From positions 1 to 39,027 of the forward strand of contig JAFLCG010000028.1 of NCBI GenBank assembly GCA_017303635.1: a stretch of DNA of 39,027 nucleotides, given 5' to 3'. Below, piece after piece: positions 32,299 to 39,027 of this stretch. The position numbers and the translations under genes were made by a program. Position 1 is the first letter of the stretch. Every line of letters starts with the position of its first letter. This DNA comes from Anaerolineae bacterium (GTDB lineage Bacteria > Chloroflexota > Anaerolineae > Aggregatilineales > Phototrophicaceae). A model generated the notes under the pieces. It was not told the DNA's origin, did no database searches, and saw only the letters and a list, made by a program, of their open reading frames with translations.

Positions 32299-32517
32299 TC
32301 AACCTTTGCGCCCAGCGACAGGCAGAAATTCGATGACCGGCTGACCTTCGGTGGTAGTCGTCTCGCGGACGGTGGCATTAGCGATTTCCGGGTAGGCGCT
32401 CCGCAGCAACGCCCGGACTTCCTCGACGCTCTTGCCGCGCAGGGTTTCGTCTTCGATGATGCGGGTCGCGCCGGTCTTGAAGATACGCAGTGGGGCGGTG
32501 GTTGTAGTGTCAGACAT
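32299..32517 (-). CDS. PRTRC protein C-like, prokaryotic ubiquitin-like protein
   Basis: 72 residues. The pattern is a beta-grasp: strands at about 10-14 and 18-22, a helix at 30-41 (SVEEVRALLRSAYPEI), strands at 46-52 and 60-66, then a short flexible tail ending GRKG. Length, the helix SVEEVR..L...YPE.A.A.V and the terminal glycine match PRTRC protein C (Prok_Ub family). In that family the C-terminal Gly is the expected site of adenylation by the E1-like partner. The start at 32517 has AAAGGAA upstream. A longer frame upstream has no support. Confidence 0.8.
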   Translation of the reverse strand: MSDTTTTAPLRIFKTGATRIIEDETLRGKSVEEVRALLRSAYPEIANATVRETTTTEGQPVIEFLPVAGRKG

Positions 32518-32566
32518 GTGGACAGGTTCCTTTCGATAAATGAGAGTGTGAATAAACGGCTGGGGA

Positions 32567-33124
32567 TCAGGCCGGGACGGCCTCGGCTTCGACCAGTTCA
32601 TCCAGGCTGAACAGCGTCACTTCCGCCGGGCTGAGATGCCCGATCTTGCGTTGCAGGACGTACACATCCGGGATGCGGATGGCGCTCGCCCCATCCCACA
32701 ACCCGCCGTCGATGAGCTTCCCCGCCAATCCAATAGCCTGCTGGTAGGCCGCTGCATCGGTGTCGCCGCCGGTGAGCTTGAGATGACTGATGGGGATGGT
32801 GCGCTGCCCTTTCTTCAGGGGGATGTCGATGGTTGGCTCGCTCACTTCGACTGGCGCGGCGGATGCCTTCGTTGAGGACTTGCGTGATGTAGCAGGTTTT
32901 GGCTCTGTCTTTGGTGATTCGGGGATGATGGGTGGGGTTCCTTCCACTGCTGCCAGCGCCTCCATTGCCTCAGCAATGATGTCACCCAGGTCAGACAGGT
33001 GTGTGTAGCTGAACTGCCGCAGGTGGGCGAGGTCGCCGCGCCCTACCAGCAGCGTCCCCGGTTTGGTCTCGTCCTCGCTTTCCGGCAAGTTCAGCGTGAT
33101 GACGAGGGGCGTAGTGTCGGTCAT
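32567..33124 (-). CDS. PRTRC protein E-like
   Basis: 185 residues. A globular N-terminal part begins with beta strands (TPLVITLNLPES, then TLLVGRGDLAHLRQF). A low-complexity linker rich in Pro, Lys, Thr and Ser (about 88-112) is followed by a C-terminal part (TIDIPLKKGQRTIPISHLKLT onward). Assigned to PRTRC E by its place directly before the ubiquitin-like gene and by the two-part plan; sequence likeness is weak. The start overlaps the primase stop in ATGA. Confidence 0.55.
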   Translation of the reverse strand: MTDTTPLVITLNLPESEDETKPGTLLVGRGDLAHLRQFSYTHLSDLGDIIAEAMEALAAVEGTPPIIPESPKTEPKPATSRKSSTKASAAPVEVSEPTIDIPLKKGQRTIPISHLKLTGGDTDAAAYQQAIGLAGKLIDGGLWDGASAIRIPDVYVLQRKIGHLSPAEVTLFSLDELVEAEAVPA

Positions 33125-34056
33125 ACAAAGGTGTCCTTTCGTTTGAAAATGCCGCCATAAGCGGCGGCATCTATACCCAGTAGTGAACAAAGATCGGTCA
33201 GGCGCAGCATTCCGTGTCGTCCATGACAGCGCCCGCAGCCGATGTCGGGATTGAAGCAGAAGTGTGCGCCGGGGCTATCACGAGCATGACCACACGGACA
33301 TAATGCCGGTATCCAGCCGCCACGTGCCTTCCGCGCCCGATAGTCGCGGTAGAGCCGGTAGACGACGGCCTCGATCACATCGGGATTGAGCCGCTGCTCT
33401 CGCTCGGTGCTATAGTTCGACGAACGCCGCTGAACAGGTGAGGCGTCGTGCTTCATGAACGGTGCAAAGTCGGACAATCCGTAGGCGCGGTCAGTGCAGT
33501 CGAGGAGTTGGCAGATCATCCCGGCGCGTTCGGGCTTGGTGTTGCGGGTGCCGGGTAGTCGTAGCGAGGTCGCTACCGACAGATGATCGCCGCCCAGGTG
33601 AGTAGCGAGATCATCCAGCAGACAGCTGGCGGTCGGTAGATCAGCCGTCGGTTCATCCAGCAGCCAGTAGGCATGATAACCGCCGCCGGAATGCACCAGG
33701 ATGCTGGGTGCTGGAGAGAAGCCGTGTAAGCGTTGACTCATGACGTCAGATGGGTCGTCTATATCACAGAAGAGGGCAGGTAGCGCAACCACGTCGGACA
33801 GACCGCCACGTTGCCAGCGGGTCAGCCCCAGACGCCGTAGACCAACCGCGACGTATGCGCCCCAGCCCTGCGCGTTGGCGGCTTCCAAAGCGTCCAATGC
33901 CTTATGCATTGTTTCAGGCTGTCCAACCGGGATATGTCGGGATGGAGTCGGGTGACCGCCATCGGGATGAATGGCCGTCAGGGTGATAGCAGCATCAACA
34001 AGCATCAGGCAGCGGCTGAAGAGGCACTCCAGAAAGGCCAGGGTATCGGCAGGCAT
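33121..34056 (-). CDS. RepB-like primase with CHC2-type zinc module
   Basis: 311 residues. The archaeo-eukaryotic-primase pattern is visible: FCDIDDP with acidic catalytic residues near 95, then HSGGGYHAYWLL near 120 and SLRLPGTRN. The C-terminal part has a Cys/His zinc module (CPCGHARDSPGAHFCFN, then CGRCHG). Such proteins prime plasmid replication. It starts 10 bases after the helicase gene and overlaps the E-like gene by four bases, joining replication to the ubiquitin-like cassette in one transcript. Confidence 0.8.
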   Translation of the reverse strand: MPADTLAFLECLFSRCLMLVDAAITLTAIHPDGGHPTPSRHIPVGQPETMHKALDALEAANAQGWGAYVAVGLRRLGLTRWQRGGLSDVVALPALFCDIDDPSDVMSQRLHGFSPAPSILVHSGGGYHAYWLLDEPTADLPTASCLLDDLATHLGGDHLSVATSLRLPGTRNTKPERAGMICQLLDCTDRAYGLSDFAPFMKHDASPVQRRSSNYSTEREQRLNPDVIEAVVYRLYRDYRARKARGGWIPALCPCGHARDSPGAHFCFNPDIGCGRCHGRHGMLRLTDLCSLLGIDAAAYGGIFKRKDTFV

Positions 34057-34066
34057 GAGACACCTC

Positions 34067-37000
34067 TCAGAAAAGAGACAGTTGCACTAGCAGGGGTTCG
34101 GCTGCGGGAGTCGGACGGAGTGGAGTCTCCGGGGTGAGCCAATCGGCTGGCACATACAACGGATCGCGCTGGCTCCGGCGCTTGCCAGTGGTCTGACGCA
34201 CATCCCGTCGCTGCACCATCCAGTCCACATCGGAAACAGGTAGTGAGACAATTTCAAGAGACATGGGTTCGACCGGGATGAGCAGCGCTTCTTCGCACGT
34301 CTTGTCCGCCAACTCGACATTCCAGTAGGCGGCGTCTTCGGCGTCGATCTCGCCCGCCACGCCTTCCGCCTTGAACAACTCCGCTGGATTGACCAGCGCC
34401 TCGTCGCGCCCGATGGCATCCAGCAGCGCCTGCTCGAAGCCACCTTCGCCCTCCGTCAGCGCATCCAATCCAGTCAGCCCGACATCGCCTGTGAGCAACT
34501 TGGCCGCCCGCTGCTTACGGCTCATGAGTTGGACAGCCGTTTGCTCCATCGTGCCTTCGGCGTAGAGATAGACCACTTTACAATGGGCGTGGGTCTGGTT
34601 CAGGCGGTACGACCGCGCCGCCGCCTGCATCTGTGTCCCCAGGTTGAAGACGATCTCGTAGAAGATCAGGGTGGGTGCAAACAGCAAATCCAAACCCGTC
34701 TTGACCAACTCCGGGTTGCAAATCAGGACATTCATCCCCTTCGTCAACTCTGCCTCAATGACTGCTTCGCGTCGTTCCGCCGCGACCGTGTTCTTGAGGA
34801 TGTAGGGTTGTGCGCCGGGAACATGCTCCTGCAGCAACGCCTCGATGCGTGGCTGGATGTCGCGGGTGCTGGTCTGGCGCAGATAGACCACACACGGTCG
34901 CCCTGCCGCCAATTCGTCACGCACCAGATTGATGAGCGCCTGTTCCTTGGCGTAGATCCGATGCTCGCCGAACGACGGGATCGTGGTGACGGTGTGCGCC
35001 AGCTTCTCGCCTGTGACCGGGTGTTTCAGGTTGTGGATGACCTCATAGGGGCGGAACGGCGTGTTGACCCAGCCCATCGCCCATTGGAGATAGGCTCCGC
35101 GAAAGGTAGCATCGCCCTCCCAACGGCGTTGGATCAAATAGTCCTTGAGCTGTTGGCGTGTCCGGTCGTACTGGGCATAGACCTCATCATCGAGTTCCAC
35201 CGGCAGCGCGATCTCCTCGAACTGCGGTAGCCACTTGCCCAGATCACCCAGCGAGAAGAATATGGCGTGATCCAGGACTTCCGCCACCAGCAGCGGCGAG
35301 ATCCCCGGCGCTTCCTCGTAAGGACGCTCGTAAGTCGATGTCCCGGTGAAGGCCCCCGTATCGCGGTCGTAACTGGGACGCTCCTCGATGACCTGCTCGC
35401 GCACACCCATCGCCTCGACCCAGCGCGACTCGGCACGACCACGCTGCTTGCCTGGATCGTCTTCAATGGCTTGCCAGTCGCTGCCACGCTCTTTGCGACT
35501 CAATCGCGGCGCACCGCCCCAGTTGTAGGTCTCGCGCACACGCGGATTGAGATGGTATTCGAGATTGAACAGGCTGCTGGCGCGTCCGTTGAAGGGCGTG
35601 CCCGTCATCGCCAACACCTTGCGCGCCACACCCGCCATCCGCCCGAAGGCTTCGCCGTTGCCAGTATCGCCATGCTGCGCCTCATGCACCTCATCCCAGA
35701 CCAGCAGAAACACCCGGTCGGGATAGACCCGTTTGAGGTACTCATCCAGGCGATAACGTGGGTTCTTGATGGCGAATTTCTCACCCGCCTTCGGACGTGA
35801 TCCGCTATCGCGTGCCTGCTGCCACAGCGGGGACTGGCACACCGCGCAGACCCGCTTGCCGCCGGAGAGCCAGGACTCACTCGCTAGAACCGTCGCTCCC
35901 TTCTTCTCCTGCATAACCGTGCAGCCGCAGGTCGGACACTTCGGCACGCCCTGCTTGACGATCCGTGATCTGCCCTCGTAACCCCAAGGGGTCGGCGCAC
36001 TAGAAGCCCATAACACGGTTGGCTCGTTCCGCCAGATCACCGCTGCTTCGCGTCCCGCCCCCAACTTGGTCATATCCCGCTTGATGAGTCCGATCTTGGC
36101 GATACCGGGACCAAGCCGCGCTGCCTCGTCCATGAAGGCCTTGATGTCCTCATGCCGATCCAGACGGCGGGTGACCACGTTCGGGCTGATGCTGTGCAGC
36201 TCACGTTTCCACTTCTCGATGAGATGGGGCGGCGCGACCACCAGCACCACCTGGTTATCGCGCACCTGCCCGCGCAGCGCCTCGACCACGCCGGAGGCAA
36301 TCGCAATCGCGGCTGTTCCTCCCATGGCCGTCTTGCCGGTGCCCATCGACCCAACCAGCAGGATGCTGTCGCGCTGCTGGAAGCCGCGCACGACTGCACC
36401 GATGACGTGCTTCTGTGCGCCATAGAGGGTGTGTTTGCCCTTGAGCTTGATCCGGTCGAGGAAACGTCCCATTCCGGCGAAGTCGAAGCGATAGAGCGGG
36501 TCGAACTTCGCGTTCAAGTAACTTGCCAGCGCCGGCTTATTGGCGGTGATGAAGTTCAAGAGCGCCTCATCGCCTTCCATCTCGGTGACTTCACCACACT
36601 CGGACAGTAGCGTAAGCATGGTCGTCGGTTTGAGACGCACGGTGGTCTTCTTGACCTGCCGATCAGGGTCGCCGGGGGCAGCTTCCACTTCGACGCGGGC
36701 GATTTGTTCGACGTGAACGGTCTTGCCCCGGATGGCGACCCGTCCATGCGCCTCGGTGTCGAGTACTGCACCGTTGGCAACACCCGCTGCCAGCACCAGC
36801 GCCAGATGCCCCGGACGCGGCGCAACCACCGGCTGAATCTGTGCCGCTGGCGGCGGGACATCGAGCAATGCCTGAAAACCGTTCGACTGCCACGCCCCAC
36901 CCGCCTGGATCAAGCGCAGCCCCTGCTCCGGATCGATGATGTCGGGTGCAAAGACGAAGCGGTTGACCGTCGGTGGCGGCGGCAGCTTGTAGACAGGTTC

Positions 37001-37267
37001 GGACTGTACCGTGAGAAGACGGGGAGCGGCCTTCTGTGCCAGGATCGTGTGGTACAGCGGTTCGGGACGTGGGTTGTCGCCCTTGATGGCGGCGACCACC
37101 ACCTGGTTATACTCACCGAGATGTTTCCCCGGCAGCCCCCACACATCCACCGAGCGGCTGTGTCTGGCGAGGAACAGCGCTGCTTCTTCTGACGAGTGCA
37201 ACTCGACAAGACCGCAAAAGCTTTGATCCCGGTGAGATCGCGGACGCCATCGCCCGCTGCTCGCCAT
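34067..37267 (-). CDS. SNF2-like helicase with N-terminal DUF6094-type remnant
   Basis: About 1066 residues. The motor has Walker A GSMGTGKT (DNA 36333-36356), a DEVH box (near 35690), motif III MTGTPFNG and a C-terminal helicase half (ARSYRLNQTHAHC, RKQRAAKLLTGD). A zinc ribbon (CPTCGC ... CAVCQS) sits between motifs I and II. The first 180 residues resemble the C-terminal part of DUF6094 methyltransferases (VWGLPGKHLGEYNQVVVAA, then RPGHLALVLAAGVANG), but the catalytic methyltransferase half is missing. The start is uncertain: the ATG at 37267 has no good ribosome binding site. It is the probable first gene of the replication/PRTRC-like operon, divergent from parM. Confidence 0.82.
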   Translation of the reverse strand: MASSGRWRPRSHRDQSFCGLVELHSSEEAALFLARHSRSVDVWGLPGKHLGEYNQVVVAAIKGDNPRPEPLYHTILAQKAAPRLLTVQSEPVYKLPPPPTVNRFVFAPDIIDPEQGLRLIQAGGAWQSNGFQALLDVPPPAAQIQPVVAPRPGHLALVLAAGVANGAVLDTEAHGRVAIRGKTVHVEQIARVEVEAAPGDPDRQVKKTTVRLKPTTMLTLLSECGEVTEMEGDEALLNFITANKPALASYLNAKFDPLYRFDFAGMGRFLDRIKLKGKHTLYGAQKHVIGAVVRGFQQRDSILLVGSMGTGKTAMGGTAAIAIASGVVEALRGQVRDNQVVLVVAPPHLIEKWKRELHSISPNVVTRRLDRHEDIKAFMDEAARLGPGIAKIGLIKRDMTKLGAGREAAVIWRNEPTVLWASSAPTPWGYEGRSRIVKQGVPKCPTCGCTVMQEKKGATVLASESWLSGGKRVCAVCQSPLWQQARDSGSRPKAGEKFAIKNPRYRLDEYLKRVYPDRVFLLVWDEVHEAQHGDTGNGEAFGRMAGVARKVLAMTGTPFNGRASSLFNLEYHLNPRVRETYNWGGAPRLSRKERGSDWQAIEDDPGKQRGRAESRWVEAMGVREQVIEERPSYDRDTGAFTGTSTYERPYEEAPGISPLLVAEVLDHAIFFSLGDLGKWLPQFEEIALPVELDDEVYAQYDRTRQQLKDYLIQRRWEGDATFRGAYLQWAMGWVNTPFRPYEVIHNLKHPVTGEKLAHTVTTIPSFGEHRIYAKEQALINLVRDELAAGRPCVVYLRQTSTRDIQPRIEALLQEHVPGAQPYILKNTVAAERREAVIEAELTKGMNVLICNPELVKTGLDLLFAPTLIFYEIVFNLGTQMQAAARSYRLNQTHAHCKVVYLYAEGTMEQTAVQLMSRKQRAAKLLTGDVGLTGLDALTEGEGGFEQALLDAIGRDEALVNPAELFKAEGVAGEIDAEDAAYWNVELADKTCEEALLIPVEPMSLEIVSLPVSDVDWMVQRRDVRQTTGKRRSQRDPLYVPADWLTPETPLRPTPAAEPLLVQLSLF

Positions 37268-37346
37268 TGGAATTTGAGGGTCCTGCAGCCGCGCCTGCCG
37301 ATGAGGAGTAGGCGTGGCTGTTTTTGCTTGTCCAACAGGAGGTTGT

Positions 37347-38414
37347 ATGCACAAGCGCAAAGCAGGTTCAATGAATGGGTCGGTATCGGCTCCATCCACG
37401 GGCGTTCATACGCTCGGTCTGGACATCGGGTATGGCGTGACCAAAGCCGTGACCCGTGAGATGGAGATCGCTTTTCCGTCAGTGGCCGGTCATGCCCGCG
37501 ACATCCGTTTTGGGCGTGATGACCTAGCCAACCGCTTTCCAGGAGAGTGGGTCGAAGACGATGAAGGGGGGTGGTTCATCGGTGATCTGGCACTCAATCA
37601 ACTACCGACCGGGGAACTGCTCCGGCTGCGCGGGCGCACCGCTAACGAGACCACCATGGGCAATGCCTTCCGCGTTCGGTTGGCAAAGGTCGCCATCGGC
37701 AAGCTGTTCGGGAACGGCGTGAGTCGCGGTGATGTTGTCCACCTGCGCTTGGCGACCGGCCTTCCGGTGGACCACATGCGCGATGCCGCTGAGATGAAAG
37801 CTGCCCTGCTCGGTCAGCATCGTATCCGCACCGACCAGAACGACTTCATCGCCAATGTCACCGAGGTCATGGTCATGCCGCAGCCGCTGGGCACAGTCTA
37901 TGCCAACATGCTCACCCCCACCGGCGAGATCAATGTCTACCACACCTTCATGCGGACGGGTGTCTGTGATGTGGGCACCTACACCGTGGATGTCGCGCTG
38001 GACGATGATGGGCAGTTTGTCGATGCCGAGAGCGGCTCGGTCGAGAGTGGGGTCTACACCGCCCAGGAACGCATTGCCGACATGCTCGAACGCGACTACC
38101 GCGAGAAGATCCCGCACAAGCTGGTCGATCAGGTGCTGCGAACTGGGCTGTTCACGGCGCTGGGCAAACCCATTGACTACCGCAAGGAAGTCGAAGATGC
38201 CCTGCAGCCGCTGCGGAGCGCGACCCTCAATCTGCTCTCCGAGAAATGGCAGCGCGGCACCACCGTTGAGGTCATCTACCTGTCCGGCGGCGGCGCGGAG
38301 CTGGTGTATGAGGAGGTCTATCAGGCCTATCCACAAACCAAGCTGGTGCCGCAGGCGCAGCTGGCCAACGCCAGAGGCTATCTCTACTACGCCCATTTCA
38401 CCCAGCGAAGCTAA
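37347..38414 (+). CDS. parM: Actin-like plasmid segregation ATPase (ParM / PRTRC protein D-like)
   Basis: 355 residues with actin-fold motifs: phosphate-1 loop LGLDIGYGVTK near residue 22, phosphate-2 loop CDVGTYTVDVAL, and the adenosine motif VIYLSGGGAELV near the end. ParM-type proteins form filaments that push plasmid copies apart; PRTRC protein D belongs to the same group. The start at 37347 is fixed by AGGAGG. A ParR-like gene follows after 65 bases. It is divergent from the helicase/primase/PRTRC-like operon. Confidence 0.9.
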   Translation: MHKRKAGSMNGSVSAPSTGVHTLGLDIGYGVTKAVTREMEIAFPSVAGHARDIRFGRDDLANRFPGEWVEDDEGGWFIGDLALNQLPTGELLRLRGRTANETTMGNAFRVRLAKVAIGKLFGNGVSRGDVVHLRLATGLPVDHMRDAAEMKAALLGQHRIRTDQNDFIANVTEVMVMPQPLGTVYANMLTPTGEINVYHTFMRTGVCDVGTYTVDVALDDDGQFVDAESGSVESGVYTAQERIADMLERDYREKIPHKLVDQVLRTGLFTALGKPIDYRKEVEDALQPLRSATLNLLSEKWQRGTTVEVIYLSGGGAELVYEEVYQAYPQTKLVPQAQLANARGYLYYAHFTQRS

Positions 38415-38421
38415 CCGTAGC

Positions 38422-38461
38422 GGTTTAACGGGTGAAACGGATGTGTTGAACCCGTTAAACC
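38422..38461. promoter_or_regulatory. Inverted repeat between parM and parR-like gene
   Basis: GGTTTAACGGGT (38422-38433) and ACCCGTTAAACC (38450-38461) are perfect 12-bp arms. A second, smaller dyad AACCG-TAG-CGGTT (38413-38425) overlaps the left arm. With no T-run after it, this is more likely a binding site (operator or centromere) for the DNA-binding protein encoded just downstream than a terminator. Confidence 0.6.
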
Positions 38462-38479
38462 AGAACGTGAGGGAGAGAC

Positions 38480-38875
38480 ATGAGCAAGCAGCGCAAACGA
38501 CGACGGGAGTACCGCTTCATTGGCTTCAAGGTCTATGCCGACACCGACCAGGACATCCTGGCCTGGTGGGAAGCCATTGACGAGGGGCAGCGCAGCGACA
38601 CCATCCGCGACTTGATCCGGGAGCGGCTGGGCTTGGAAACGAGGCGCAAACGGCAGCCCGATCTGCGTGAACTGGTCGAAGTTCGGGAGGATACCGCCTG
38701 GATCCGACGGGCGTTGTCCGACATGCCCGCCTGGCTGGAGAGCTATCTGCATGAACTGGCGGCTCGTCCAACTGTGCAGGCGATACCAAGTGCAGTCGCT
38801 CCTGCAGGAGCCAGTGGTATGGCAGACAACGAGAGTCAGCGGCGGTTAAAACGTATTCAGGAGCGAGGCTGGTAA
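38480..38875 (+). CDS. ParR-like DNA-binding adaptor
   Basis: 131 residues. The basic N-terminus (KQRKRRREYRFIGFKVY) leads into a ribbon-helix-helix-like segment (QDILAWWEAIDEGQRSDTIRDLIRERLG). The C-terminal half is helical and ends in a charged tail (ESQRRLKRIQERGW), where ParR proteins contact ParM. Position directly after parM supports the ParR role. GGGAG lies six bases before the ATG. Confidence 0.75.
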   Translation: MSKQRKRRREYRFIGFKVYADTDQDILAWWEAIDEGQRSDTIRDLIRERLGLETRRKRQPDLRELVEVREDTAWIRRALSDMPAWLESYLHELAARPTVQAIPSAVAPAGASGMADNESQRRLKRIQERGW

Positions 38876-38880
38876 TGTCC

Positions 38881-39027
38881 GACACACGCACTGCAGAAGG
38901 GCGGCAGAGCCGCCCGGTTGCCGCGTCGGGGCGCGGCAACCACGCGCGGGGGTGGGGTGGAACACCCTCACTCTGGATGAGTAACTCATCCCACCCCCGC
39001 GCAGGCCAGCTAAATCGCTGGCTCCTC
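38881..39027. repeat. Hairpin array at the right end of the window
   Basis: Perfect stems follow each other: GGGCGGC-AGA-GCCGCCC (about 38900-38916), GGTTGCCGCG/CGCGGCAACC (about 38916-38941), a 13-bp stem GCGCGGGGGTGGG (38944-38956) / CCCACCCCCGCGC (38990-39002) enclosing GGATGAG-TAA-CTCATCC (38975-38991), and GCCAGC-TAAATC-GCTGGC (39005-39022). Several modules echo those at 1-311: GCAACCACGCGC occurs in both, and so does the AGC-TAAA-GCT loop type. No gene. Confidence 0.6.

Overview
The window reads as the backbone of a mobilizable plasmid or integrative element from a GC-rich bacterium. The phylum is most likely Chloroflexota. That placement is an inference from the overall protein flavour and from palindromic CCTCACCC/GGGAGAGGG-type mini-repeats, and no rRNA or tRNA is present to confirm it. 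No complete type IV secretion apparatus is visible, so transfer would need help from elsewhere. Similar hairpin modules lie at both ends of the window (about 49-311 and 38.9-39.03 kb), so this could be a whole circular plasmid cut inside one structured intergenic region. That is unproven.

Layout. (1) 0-6.2 kb: a hairpin-rich leader, an HUH relaxase-like gene, a sigma-70-like factor, and an XRE repressor facing a promoter/operator that drives three small genes and a large serine recombinase with two C-terminal Myb-like repeats; a clear terminator follows. (2) 6.2-15.4 kb: a cargo block of lower GC, flanked by 15/16 matching 16-bp direct repeats. It holds an XRE regulator with a MmyB-type sensor domain, a possible 30-residue peptide gene, a beta-helix (pectate-lyase/tailspike-like) protein, a Cys-rich membrane protein with a 300-bp tandem duplication, and an FAD-linked lactone/alditol-oxidase-like protein with ASH/Ig-like repeats. 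(3) 15.4-17.9 kb, minus strand: a mobilization module (RHH protein, second HUH relaxase, VirD4/TraG-like coupling protein) whose last gene is cut off at the cargo boundary. (4) 18.1-27.2 kb: a type I restriction-modification island (hsdM, MNT-HEPN toxin-antitoxin pair, a 110-residue unknown, hsdS, an AT-rich TIGR04141/DUF6119 gene, hsdR). (5) 27.2-28.7 kb: structured noncoding DNA around ssb. (6) 37.3-28.7 kb, minus strand: a tightly overlapping operon of helicase, primase, and a PRTRC-like cassette. (7) 37.3-39 kb: an actin-like ParM (PRTRC protein D-like) and a ParR-like DNA-binding protein.

The most striking content is the PRTRC-like cassette. In one translationally coupled operon it encodes a ubiquitin-like protein, an E2-like protein whose active-site segment closely resembles eukaryotic E2 enzymes, and an E1/ThiF-like adenylating enzyme, but no JAB deubiquitinase gene. 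It is embedded among replication and partition genes, so plasmid maintenance or protein modification linked to replication is the likely setting; the biochemical role is not known. The second unusual part is the cargo trio with its divergent sensor-regulator, which appears to be a transferable surface or carbohydrate-active module placed between candidate recombination sites.
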